Of a DNA stretch of 7,579 nt, positions 1 through 7,112 are shown in pieces; position 1 is the stretch's first letter, and each line of letters starts with the position of its first letter. This DNA comes from JBGTKH01 sp041744735 (GTDB lineage: Bacteria; Planctomycetota; Planctomycetia; Pirellulales; Pirellulaceae). The translations under genes were made by a program, and so were the position numbers. The notes beneath the pieces were generated by a model, which was not told the DNA's origin, ran no database searches, and worked only from the letters and a program-made list of their open reading frames with translations. The stretch covers positions 1 through 7,579 of the forward strand of contig JBGTKH010000046.1 of NCBI GenBank assembly GCA_041744735.1, read 5' to 3'.

Positions 1-2
1 GG

Positions 3-146
3 CAAGAAATCTACGAGGAAATCCAAGTCACTTCGCCCGGCATCCCACGTATCGTCGGCGGCCGAGCCGAAGACTTCCAGCGTCCGCACGTGATGGCGAC
101 GACAAAGCTCTGCGACTTCTCCGCGGTGTTGTTCAACGAGTGCTAA
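3..146 (+). CDS. 3' end of an unidentified gene (partial)
   Basis: The third forward frame is open from the window edge to a TAA at 144-146 and gives 47 C-terminal residues, ending DFSAVLFNEC. It reads as real coding sequence because about three quarters of its codons end in G or C and the composition is balanced (IVGGRAEDFQRPHVMATTKL is typical of a soluble protein). The other two forward frames give arginine-rich or interrupted peptides. I do not recognise the family, no catalytic motif can be assigned from so short a tail, and the start lies outside the window. No clear hairpin plus T-run terminator follows it. Confidence 0.55.
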   Translation, partial: QEIYEEIQVTSPGIPRIVGGRAEDFQRPHVMATTKLCDFSAVLFNEC

Positions 147-576
147 CATGGCCGACTCGCTTGGGATTGGAATTTATTTTACCGTCGCTCAATGTCGCTC
201 AACGCTGCAGCGCTCCCCGACGAGCCGCCGCCAGCTTGCTTCCTCCCATTCCGACTTCGCCCCACAAGAAAAATCAACCACCATCCCCCTTGGTACCAGC
301 GTCGGTCAGGTTGATCGGGCGAAGTCATCAAGCATATGTGCCTTTAGGATCGTGCGTAGGTTAGCATCGAGGCCGGTGGATTCGGTGGCGAGGTGGCACA
401 TGCCAGGGTGGTCTTTGCCAACGCTACTTTTTAGACTTGAAGAGGCACGAGGATCGCCAACAAGGACTGACCATCATCGCCAGCCATGGTGCGTCGATCG
501 TTAAACAAATCAAATGTCGCTGACCGTCCGCGATTGAACGACATGGGGACGGCGCGCGAATCTGGTGGTTTCTGAA
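147..576. other. Intergenic stretch without a convincing gene
   Basis: This 430-base gap holds open frames in several directions, but none has a ribosome site, codon bias or recognisable product. The 148-504 forward frame is rich in Arg/Ser/Pro and looks non-coding. On the minus strand a frame is open from about 483 down to a TGA at 306-308, with an internal ATG at 401. It reads MCHLATESTGLDANL then RTILKAHMLDDFARST, which looks more protein-like than its surroundings and could be the tail of a decayed gene, but I cannot name it. A short tandem repeat lies at 184-203. No terminator with a clear stem and T-run was seen. Confidence 0.5.
184..203. repeat. Two-copy 10-bp tandem repeat
   Basis: Nine bases, gtcgctcaa, occur twice with a period of ten, followed by the ten-base perfect palindrome cgctgcagcg at 203-212. 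It could be chance or a small protein-binding site. Nothing nearby shows that it controls a gene. Confidence 0.4.
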
Positions 577-1305
577 ATGCCGGTTCATTGTTCGCATTGC
601 GGAGAGGAGTTGCTGGGCGCCGTGAATCGTTGTTGGCGGTGCGGGACGCCATTTGTTTCTCGGACCGGCCCGGCGGACCTGCCGCCGGTGCGACGGACGC
701 CGGTCGAGATGCCGGCTCAGGCAACCACTGAGGCGGCTGAAACAAGGGTCGTCGATCGCGCGGAAGCGGAAATCGCGCGCGGCGAGGGCGATGCCGACGT
801 TGCTGCATCAGAAGTCGAGGCGGCCTCAACTTCCACGAACGTCGGCGATTCGGCTTCGACAGCGGTGGCAACGTCGGATCACGACGCGGCAACGAAGCAG
901 CCAGTCGTGCGACGCGGGTCGCCCTTCGCTTCGTCACCTCCGCATGCCGCGGCCACAACAACGGTCCCGCCCGCAAAGCCGCAGTCGTATTACGGCCCGC
1001 CCGCCAGTTATCCGCGTCACGCGGCAGCCATCGGCGGAGCGATCGCGGCGCTGTTGCTGGGCGTGCTCAGTCTGCTCGGCGCTTTCTACATTCCCGTCGG
1101 CGGGTTGATCACTTCGGTGGTCGGGTTGGTAATGGGCGTGTGGGGTCTGTACTCCGAACGGCGCGGCGTGGCCATCGCCGGCTTGCTATTGTGCTGCGTG
1201 GCGTTGGCGATCGCCGGCTTCAATGGGACCATCGAACTGTACACGTGGATCAACGGCCACGGCCCGTGGGACGCGTCTACGGACATCGATATCTTGCGCG
1301 AGTAA
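577..1305 (+). CDS. Zinc-ribbon, DUF4190-like membrane protein
   Basis: From the ATG at 577 the product has 242 residues; a GTG at 565 in the same frame would add four. The ATG is preferred because zinc-ribbon proteins of this kind usually start just before the first cysteine pair. Residues 5-22 form a CxxC-x10-CxxC zinc ribbon (C5, C8, C19, C22). Residues about 25-145 are a low-complexity, presumably disordered Pro/Ala/Ser/Thr/Glu linker. Residues about 153-215 hold two or three hydrophobic segments (around GGAIAALLLGVLSLLGAF, LITSVVGLVMGVWGLY and GVAIAGLLLCCVALAIAGF), with a short charged SERR loop before the last. This matches the zinc-ribbon plus DUF4190-type layout common in several bacterial phyla. 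The role is unknown; a structural or sensory membrane protein is a guess. It has no evident link to the defence operon downstream. Confidence 0.8.
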   Translation: MPVHCSHCGEELLGAVNRCWRCGTPFVSRTGPADLPPVRRTPVEMPAQATTEAAETRVVDRAEAEIARGEGDADVAASEVEAASTSTNVGDSASTAVATSDHDAATKQPVVRRGSPFASSPPHAAATTTVPPAKPQSYYGPPASYPRHAAAIGGAIAALLLGVLSLLGAFYIPVGGLITSVVGLVMGVWGLYSERRGVAIAGLLLCCVALAIAGFNGTIELYTWINGHGPWDASTDIDILRE

Positions 1306-1310
1306 GGCAG

Positions 1311-1487
1311 TTGGAGCCTTTCTCGCCCGCGGCCGACAAACTTAGCGCGGCGCTGCAAAGCTCGAAGCAAAATCAGGCGGAAGAGAGTTTAGTCGTCCTG
1401 AACCAGGCTGTTGCGGACGTCGTGGCCGACTTGGGATTCGAGCCCATCGCCGAGGCTTCGCGGCCCATGATTAGCAATGTCTGGTGA
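1311..1487 (+). CDS. Possible small protein, or frame-shifted tail of the upstream gene
   Basis: A 58-residue frame begins at a TTG five bases after the stop of the zinc-ribbon gene, preceded by AAGG at 1304-1307, and ends at TGA 1485-1487. About three quarters of its codons end in G or C. The peptide looks like an ordinary amphipathic helical protein (for example ADKLSAALQSSKQNQAEESL and NQAVADVVADLGFEPIAEAS). It sits in the -1 frame relative to the upstream gene, so it is either a separate short gene in the same transcript or the natural C-terminus lost by a frameshift. I know of no family match. The weak TTG start keeps confidence low. Confidence 0.35.
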   Translation: MEPFSPAADKLSAALQSSKQNQAEESLVVLNQAVADVVADLGFEPIAEASRPMISNVW

Positions 1488-1488
1488 G

Positions 1489-1517
1489 TTGGAAGGCCCC
1501 CGCACAAACACTATAAT
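1489..1517 (+). promoter_or_regulatory. Sigma70-type promoter of the defence operon
   Basis: The -35 element is TTGGAA at 1489-1494 and the -10 is a perfect TATAAT at 1512-1517, separated by the ideal 17 bases. Transcription would start near 1524 and give a leader of roughly 67 bases before the ATG at 1591. It overlaps the stop of the possible small ORF by a few bases, so the operon appears to have its own promoter. Confidence 0.65.
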
Positions 1518-1546
1518 CCGGCCTCGGCGCCACGGCGTGTGAATTC

Positions 1547-1564
1547 GTGTCGGCTTCTCGACAC
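1547..1564 (+). promoter_or_regulatory. Inverted repeat in the operon leader
   Basis: GTGTCG at 1547-1552 and CGACAC at 1559-1564 are perfect reverse complements around a six-base loop. They sit between the predicted transcription start and the ATG at 1591. This could be a repressor operator or a small leader hairpin. With no T-run after it, it is not a terminator. No regulator gene is visible in the window. Confidence 0.35.
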
Positions 1565-1590
1565 CAGTTCGAGATGACATTGCGAGGAAA

Positions 1591-4500
1591 ATGGCAACCA
1601 CTTCTCTCTTCCCCAAGGATCCGCCGGTCGCGTCGCGTCAGCCGAAGACGGACCGGCTGATCCTGGCGCGATTTCTCAAGCAAGCGGCCTCGGACAAGCG
1701 ATTCGATGAAGCACAGCTTCGCGCGGCTCACGCGGTGCTGGTCAAGTGGGCGGATCTTGAAACTTCGGGCCGACTGGCGAAGCTCAACGAAACGCAAATG
1801 CAGGGCGATTTCCTGGCTCAGGTGTTTGGCGATGCGCTCGGTTACGCGGGCCCGCTGAACGGAGCGGAAGTCTGGCATCGCATCCAGCATCACACGATCG
1901 CAGGCCAAACCCCCGATGCGGTCCTGGGATTCTTTCGCGCGACGGAAAGTCACAAGCCCTTGGCCGTGATCGAACTCAAAGGTCCGAACGTGCACCTCGA
2001 CCGCGACCGCAGCAACGGGCGAACGGCGGTCGATCAATGTTGGGACTATTTGGTGAACACGCCGCCCGAGTGCCGCTGGGGCATCGTGTCCAACCTCGTC
2101 AGTTTCCGCCTGTACGAGCGGGACTCGACCAAGCGGGCCTACGAACACTTCACATTGCAATCGCTCCGTGACTTCGATCTGTTCAAGCAGTTCTGGGTGC
2201 TGTTTCATCGCTGGGGGTTGATTGACAAGTCACCGTTCCATGCCGTTCCGCGGGCCATCGCCTTGCTCAAGGACTCGACCGAACGGCAACGCGAAGTCAG
2301 CGAAACGCTCTACGATGCCTACTCGCACAACCGCACCGAGCTGATTTCCCATTTGTACTTCCATTTAAAACACCCGCTGGACCGGGCCATCGAAATGGCG
2401 CAGCGGCTGTTCGATCGCATCATGTTCATCGCCTTTTGCGAAGACCGGCGGCTGCTGCCGGAGAAAACCATCCCCAAGGCGTACACGGTGGCCGGCTTTC
2501 ACGCCGTCAGGAATCCGCGCTGGCAGAACTTCAAGAACCTGTTTCGCTTCATCGACGCCGGCAACGACGTCCACGGCATTCCCAAATACAACGGCGGGCT
2601 GTTCGCGCCGCACGCGGTCGATGAGCTGGAATTGCCCGACACGCCGTGGACGACGTTCTTCAACACGATCAGCGGTTACGATTTCGCCGACGAGGTGAAC
2701 CTGGACGTGCTGGGGCATCTGTTCGAGCGGTCGATCACGGAGTTGGAGAAGCTGAAGCAGTCCGGCTTGTTCGGCGGCGACGCCGAGAAGGTGCACCAGT
2801 TCGCCACCATGCCGCAATCGGCCAAGCGCAAGCAGCTTGGCATCTACTACACGCCGCCGGAGCTGACCAGCCGCATCGTACAGTACACGGTCGAAGAGTT
2901 GATCGCTCAGCGTTTCGCGGCCGCGGCGGTCGAGTTCGGCGTTTCGGAAGAGGCAGCGCGGCGAGGCATAGCGCCCGACGATGCGGAATACTGGCAGCGT
3001 TGCCTCGCGATTCTGCGGAACCTGAAGATCGTCGATCCGGCGTGCGGCAGCGGCGCGTTTCTGTTCCAGGCGTACAACGTGCTGGAGCTGCGCTATTACG
3101 AAGTGATCGGCCACCTGGAACGGGCCGGCGACTCCGGCGCGAAGGAATTGGACGAGCAGGTGGCGCAGTTCATCCTGCAGGAAAATCTGTACGGCGTCGA
3201 TCTCTCGCCCGAAGCGGTCGAGATCACGCAACTGGCCCTCTGGATTCGCTCGGCCACTCCCGGCCAGACGCTGGCGAAACTGTCGGAAAACATCGTCCAC
3301 GGCAACTCGCTGGTTCACGACCCGGCAATTCACCCCGCCGGTTTCGATTGGCGCCAGCGGTTTCCCGACGTGTTCAACCGCGAGGAGTCCGGTTTCGACT
3401 GCGTAATCGGCAATCCGCCGTGGGAACGGATCAAGCTGCAGGAGCGCGAATTCTTCTCGTTCCCCGCTCCCGAGATCGCCACGGCCACCAACGCGGCCAA
3501 GCGCCGCAAACTGGTAGCGACACTGGAGTCGGACAACCCGGCGCTGTTTGAACGATACCAGCAGGCATTGCAGTCCGCCGATTCCCTGCTGACCTACTGT
3601 CGCAAGAGCGATAAGTACCCGCTGACCGGCAAGGGAGACATCAACACCTACGCCGTGTTTGCCGAACTCGGTTACCAGCTTGTCGCCCCGCACGGCCGCG
3701 TCGGATTGCTCGTGCCCTCCGGCATCGCGTCGGACATGACGACCAAAGATTTCTTCGCCGCGATTGCCGAATCAAATCGGCTGATTCGGCTGTACGACTT
3801 TCACAATCGGCTAAAGATTTTCGCGGAGGTGGAAGGGCGCTTGAAATTCTGCATGCTCAATTTCGGAGGTGCCGAATACAAGTGCGCAAAAGCAGACTTT
3901 GTATTTTTTGCTGAGCGCGTCGAGGAATTGGAAGAGCCGTTCAGACACGTGTCGTTAAGCAGCGACGACATCCGGTTGCTGAATCCCAACACGAGAACAT
4001 GCCCGATTTTTCGCTCACGGCGAGACGCGGAAATCACCAAAGCGATTTACCGCCGTGTTCCTGTGTTGATCGACCGCAATCGAAGAGGCCCGACCGGCAA
4101 CCCTTGGGGCATAACATTCAAGACGACATTTCATCAAACCAACGATGCTGAATTGTTCCGCGAACCAGAGTGGCTCGAAAGAGAGGGATTCAAGCTGAAA
4201 GGCAACCGCTGGGTGAAAGACAAAAGTGTTTTCGTGCCGTTGTACGAAGCAAAGATGTGCCGACCGTACGACCATCGACACGGCTCAATCTACATCAAGG
4301 CCGATAACTGGTACATGCAAGGCAAGACGACGCTGAGTTCGCTGGTCGAGCACCAAAATCCAGAGCACTTTGGAATGCCACGCTATTGGGCTCGCGAGGA
4401 AGAAGTTAATCAACGGCTGGGGAATTGGAAGTCGTCATTCTTGTTTGCCTTCCGCGACGTCGTCCGTCCAACGGACGAGCGCACGTTGATTGCACATTTC

Positions 4501-5031
4501 GTTCCCCGCGTCGGCGCAATTAACACGATGCCTTTGCTCCTTTCGGCATTGAAGCCGAGAGGCCTGTGCTCGCTTCTTGGAAACTTCAACGCGTTTGTAT
4601 TGGACTTTGTGGCACGACAAAAGATCAGCCAAGTTCACATGAACTTCTTCATCGTCGAACAACTTCCCGTCCTGCCGCCCGACACTTATGACAAACCGTG
4701 TCCATGGGACCGGAGCACAACGCTCGAAGCGTGGATCAGCCAACGAGTTCTCAAGCTCACTTGCACGGCCGAAGACATGCTGCCGCTGGCCGAGGCGTGC
4801 GGGTTTACCGGTGGCAGCTTTCAAAGGGAATACGGCGGTAGGCTGAACAAGTGGGACGAGGAGGAACGGATGAGACTCATGGCCGAACTCGACGGCCTGT
4901 TTGCACATCTTTATGGTTTAACCGAAGAGGAATTCGCGTACATCCTGACGACTTTCTCCGGCGTTTCTGACCCGGTGCGCATCGCTTGCCGTAACGCCTA
5001 CCGTGACATCCAGCGAGGTTTGATCCGATGA
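1591..5031 (+). CDS. Type IIG-like restriction-modification protein (Eco57I-class)
   Basis: This 1146-residue protein is predicted to combine a nuclease, an adenine-N6 methyltransferase and a DNA-recognition domain. The N-terminus carries a PD-(D/E)xK-like signature: P108-D109, E128-L129-K130 within VIELKG, and Q149. A helical connector follows. The methyltransferase has GIYYTPPELTSRIV (417-430), motif I DPACGSGAF (482-490) and motif IV NPPW (608-611), the NPP[FYW] type of adenine methylases. The target-recognition region spans about 745-1038 and a helical C-terminus follows. The length fits single-chain type IIG enzymes of about 1000-1200 residues. The start has GAGGA at 1584-1588. The stop overlaps the next gene by ATGA. 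Base composition falls from about 65% to about 50% GC near residue 740, at the catalytic/recognition boundary, suggesting a chimera. A BREX PglX or DISARM DrmMI relative was considered, but the N-terminal nuclease favours type IIG. The recognition site cannot be read from sequence. Confidence 0.92.
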   Translation: MATTSLFPKDPPVASRQPKTDRLILARFLKQAASDKRFDEAQLRAAHAVLVKWADLETSGRLAKLNETQMQGDFLAQVFGDALGYAGPLNGAEVWHRIQHHTIAGQTPDAVLGFFRATESHKPLAVIELKGPNVHLDRDRSNGRTAVDQCWDYLVNTPPECRWGIVSNLVSFRLYERDSTKRAYEHFTLQSLRDFDLFKQFWVLFHRWGLIDKSPFHAVPRAIALLKDSTERQREVSETLYDAYSHNRTELISHLYFHLKHPLDRAIEMAQRLFDRIMFIAFCEDRRLLPEKTIPKAYTVAGFHAVRNPRWQNFKNLFRFIDAGNDVHGIPKYNGGLFAPHAVDELELPDTPWTTFFNTISGYDFADEVNLDVLGHLFERSITELEKLKQSGLFGGDAEKVHQFATMPQSAKRKQLGIYYTPPELTSRIVQYTVEELIAQRFAAAAVEFGVSEEAARRGIAPDDAEYWQRCLAILRNLKIVDPACGSGAFLFQAYNVLELRYYEVIGHLERAGDSGAKELDEQVAQFILQENLYGVDLSPEAVEITQLALWIRSATPGQTLAKLSENIVHGNSLVHDPAIHPAGFDWRQRFPDVFNREESGFDCVIGNPPWERIKLQEREFFSFPAPEIATATNAAKRRKLVATLESDNPALFERYQQALQSADSLLTYCRKSDKYPLTGKGDINTYAVFAELGYQLVAPHGRVGLLVPSGIASDMTTKDFFAAIAESNRLIRLYDFHNRLKIFAEVEGRLKFCMLNFGGAEYKCAKADFVFFAERVEELEEPFRHVSLSSDDIRLLNPNTRTCPIFRSRRDAEITKAIYRRVPVLIDRNRRGPTGNPWGITFKTTFHQTNDAELFREPEWLEREGFKLKGNRWVKDKSVFVPLYEAKMCRPYDHRHGSIYIKADNWYMQGKTTLSSLVEHQNPEHFGMPRYWAREEEVNQRLGNWKSSFLFAFRDVVRPTDERTLIAHFVPRVGAINTMPLLLSALKPRGLCSLLGNFNAFVLDFVARQKISQVHMNFFIVEQLPVLPPDTYDKPCPWDRSTTLEAWISQRVLKLTCTAEDMLPLAEACGFTGGSFQREYGGRLNKWDEEERMRLMAELDGLFAHLYGLTEEEFAYILTTFSGVSDPVRIACRNAYRDIQRGLIR
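3770..5031 (+). other. Lower-GC recognition-domain half of the restriction-modification gene
   Basis: Hand counts of single 60-base lines give 65% at 1801, 67% at 2761 and 65% at 3001, against 50% at 3901, 48% at 4141 and 57% at 4801. The step falls near 3770-3860, just where the methyltransferase core ends and the target-recognition domain begins. Codon choice shifts too, with more AAA, TTT, ATT and AGA-type codons. The boundary position is approximate. Acquisition of this half from a different donor is inferred, not proven. Confidence 0.55.
4705..4971 (+). repeat. Direct repeat, copy 1 (restriction-modification C-terminus)
   Basis: This segment encodes residues W1039 to D1127 of the restriction-modification protein. 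It aligns without gaps to 6846-7112 at an offset of 2141 bases. By hand I count about 63 of 89 identical residues, rising to about 46 of 52 in the block from WIS to LMAELD. The longest exact DNA match found is 27 bases, 4774-4800 against 6915-6941. Copy 1 is lower in GC than copy 2. Confidence 0.9.
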
Positions 5032-6200
5032 AGACTCCTCCGCTTCGATCGTTTCGTTCCGAGAACTTCAAGGCCATTTGCGACAGTGGCACGATCAAAT
5101 TCGGCTGGTTGACCGCGCTGATCGGCAATAACGGGAGTGGAAAGAGCAGCCTAATTGAGGCTCTGGAAACGTTTCGCGATGTCGTCGTGGATGGGCTTGA
5201 CCCCGCGATGCGACGTTGGCGCGGATTCGAACATGCGATCAACAAGTCCCGCGAACAGAAGCTGCTGAGCCGCGAAGGCAAGCGAGCATGCTTCAGCCAT
5301 CCCATGAGTTTTCGATTTCATTGGCAAAACGGCAACTTCGATTTACGCGGACAACAGACGATTGCGCAGGGCTCAAGCGAAGACTCTGTGTTCATCCAGG
5401 AAGAGAAATTGACACAGCGACGAAGTGGCGTCGTCCAGCAGCGGACGAGGAACGACCGTGGAGAAATCATTGTTTCGGGAGGCGGAGAACACTTGCGGCG
5501 GCTGGATCTCGAAGCGCTCGGCGACGGCGAATCATTGTTTCACTCATTTAGCCGGGATGTGTTCGAGCGGTGGCGGTTCCTGATGTTGAACCCGGAGAAC
5601 ATGGGCCGTCCGCAACCTCAGCAGCGTGCTGCAAGCGCAATCCAACTTGCCAAAGACGGCGCCAATGTGGCTGAGTATTTGCAGGAGATGCGAGATACCG
5701 ATGTGAAAGCATTCGATGGTCTGCTCGATGCGATGCGTTACGTATTGCCCTATGCCAGGGATTTACAGCCGACGCTTGCACACGTGCTAGGTCGGCAGTT
5801 CTATCTTCGGATGAAGGAGCAATCTTTCGACGTGCCAGGGTGGTTGTTGTCCACTGGCACGCTCCGAATCGTCGCCATCCTTGCCTGTCTGCGTCATCCG
5901 AAACCGCCGCCGCTGCTCGTGATTGAGGAGATTGAAAACGGCCTCGATCCACGGACGTTGCATCTGGTAGTTGAAGAGATTCGAGCCGCGACCGCCGCTG
6001 GCACAACACAGGTCATTCTGACCACGCATTCACCTTATCTGCTCGATCTGCTCGACCTGTCGCACATCGTGGTCGTGGAGCGAGACGAAGGGCAACCAGT
6101 GTTTCGGAGACCAGACGTGAAGCAACTGGCCGAGTGGTCGAAATCATTTGCGCCCGGAAGACTCTATACGATGGGCCGATTGACGAGAGAAAACCAATGA
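5028..6200 (+). CDS. OLD/AAA_21-like ABC-type ATPase of the defence operon
   Basis: This 390-residue protein resembles stand-alone RecF/OLD-type ATPases (AAA_21, COG4637-like) found in many defence operons. Walker A is GNNGSGKSS at 33-41. The ABC signature-like motif is LSTGTLR at 274-280, where relatives often have LSDGTLR. Walker B is LLVIEE at 296-301, followed by a D-loop NGLDP at 304-308. H334 in TTHSP is the switch histidine. No fused nuclease or TOPRIM domain follows, so any effector must be separate; the next gene is the candidate. The ATG lies within the ATGA that ends the restriction-modification gene, with GAGG at 5015-5018, so translation is probably coupled. GC is about 53% in a sampled line, matching the recognition half of the preceding gene rather than its first half. 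ATP-dependent sensing of phage activity or DNA ends is inference from family architecture. Confidence 0.9.
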   Translation: MKTPPLRSFRSENFKAICDSGTIKFGWLTALIGNNGSGKSSLIEALETFRDVVVDGLDPAMRRWRGFEHAINKSREQKLLSREGKRACFSHPMSFRFHWQNGNFDLRGQQTIAQGSSEDSVFIQEEKLTQRRSGVVQQRTRNDRGEIIVSGGGEHLRRLDLEALGDGESLFHSFSRDVFERWRFLMLNPENMGRPQPQQRAASAIQLAKDGANVAEYLQEMRDTDVKAFDGLLDAMRYVLPYARDLQPTLAHVLGRQFYLRMKEQSFDVPGWLLSTGTLRIVAILACLRHPKPPPLLVIEEIENGLDPRTLHLVVEEIRAATAAGTTQVILTTHSPYLLDLLDLSHIVVVERDEGQPVFRRPDVKQLAEWSKSFAPGRLYTMGRLTRENQ

Positions 6201-6811
6201 AAGTTGGCATCCTGGTCGAATGCGGCCCACAAGGTTTGGAAGCGGTCGTTTGTCGTCGGCTCTGCGAGTTGTTGCGAGCGTCGACGGGGATCGATTTTCA
6301 GTTCGACATCGTACCAATGGACAACAAGGCGCGTCTGATAACGGATTGTGGCACGGCAGCCGCGAGGCTATTCGATGATGGATGCGACCGCGTCGTGGTA
6401 TTGTGGGACGAGCGGCCTGCATGGCCAAACACAGGCGAGCGACTGTGCTGGCACAATGATCGTCGAGACGCATTGCGCAGCATTCAACAAGCAGGTGTCG
6501 GCCACCGATCGGTACATCTGGTTTGCATAGAACGAGAGTTCGAATCTTGGTTACTGTTCGATCATGGCATGCTGTCGAAAGTGCTTTCGACGGACGCCCA
6601 TCCTGTACGGATTAGGCGTCAGCGCGATCCCGATCGCATGCAGAATCCCAAATCCGTAATGACAAGACTCTTCAAGCAGCATCGCGGTTTGAAATATGTC
6701 GATGTTGAATGGGCGCGACGGTTTGCTCAGTCATTGCAAGACCTGACTCAATTGAGGCGTTGCTCTATATTCAGACGATTTGCCGAGCGAGTCACTGGAA
6801 AACCGGTCTGA
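6197..6811 (+). CDS. DUF4276/TOPRIM-like protein, probable effector partner of the ATPase
   Basis: The ATG at 6197 gives 204 residues, overlaps the ATPase stop by ATGA and is preceded by a purine-rich GAGAGA. An in-frame GTG at 6134 would extend it inside the ATPase gene and is unlikely. The fold signature suits DUF4276: a first strand ending in an acid (ILVEC, E8), a second hydrophobic strand followed by acids (VVVLWDE, D71 and E72), then IEREFESWLL (111-120), where relatives have a similar E-E-W-L-L motif. NPKSVMTRLFK (150-160) and a C-terminal CSIFRRFAERV (189-199) also fit. In other systems TOPRIM-like proteins beside such ATPases act as nucleases or toxins (AriB in PARIS, which belongs to a different family, is one example). 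Activity here is not shown, and no classical DxD is seen after the second strand. The gene ends about 35 bases before the orphan C-terminal fragment. Confidence 0.72.
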   Translation: MKVGILVECGPQGLEAVVCRRLCELLRASTGIDFQFDIVPMDNKARLITDCGTAAARLFDDGCDRVVVLWDERPAWPNTGERLCWHNDRRDALRSIQQAGVGHRSVHLVCIEREFESWLLFDHGMLSKVLSTDAHPVRIRRQRDPDRMQNPKSVMTRLFKQHRGLKYVDVEWARRFAQSLQDLTQLRRCSIFRRFAERVTGKPV

Positions 6812-6845
6812 TTGCGGCGCGGAAGTCGTTTCAAAGACTGCGCTG

Positions 6846-7112
6846 TGGGAGCCCGGTACGATGTTGGAACAGTGGATCAGCGAGCGGGTGTTGAAGCTGA
6901 CTTGCACGGCCGAGGACATGCTGCCGCTGGCCGAGGCGTGCAACTTTACCGGCGGCAGCTTCCAAGCGGAATACGGCGGGCGGCTGAACAAGTGGGACGA
7001 GGCCGAGCGGGCCGAACTGATGGCCGAACTCGACGCGGCCTTCTTTCAGCTCTACGGCATCGACCGCGACGACGCACAGTACATCCTCTCCACCTTCAAA
7101 GGCATCCACGAC
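6846..7112 (+). repeat. Direct repeat, copy 2 (orphan C-terminus)
   Basis: This is the partner of 4705-4971 in the same orientation, gapless, and sits 2141 bases downstream. The divergence in protein (about 71% identity) is too large for a recent duplication, so the two copies are probably different alleles. Because 2141 leaves remainder 2 on division by 3 and the two reading frames differ by the same amount, recombination between copies would be in frame. Confidence 0.9.

Noticed and set aside
431..976. A 181-residue minus-strand open frame over the zinc-ribbon gene
   Set aside because: It is an Arg/Pro-rich product antisense to the zinc-ribbon coding sequence, with no family resemblance.
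2646..3551. A 301-residue plus-strand frame within the restriction-modification gene
   Set aside because: It is an alternate-frame shadow with a strongly arginine-rich product.
2365..3693. A 442-residue minus-strand open frame inside the restriction-modification gene
   Set aside because: It is antisense to the methyltransferase domain, whose motifs DPACGSGAF and NPPW are clear on the plus strand. Long antisense frames are expected in high-GC genes, and the product has no recognisable motif.
1591..5031. BREX PglX or DISARM DrmMI identity for the methyltransferase
   Set aside because: The N-terminal PD-(D/E)xK-like nuclease motif and the absence of BREX or DISARM partner genes within the window favour a type IIG enzyme. 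Genes outside the window could change this.
6134..6196. In-frame upstream GTG start for the DUF4276-like gene
   Set aside because: It would put 21 extra residues inside the ATPase gene, ahead of the typical MKVGILVE family start. The ATG at 6197 has the ATGA coupling seen at the other junction.
4705..7112. Recent tandem duplication of the restriction-modification C-terminus
   Set aside because: The copies differ at about 26 of 89 residues and in base composition, so they are better explained as separate alleles brought together.
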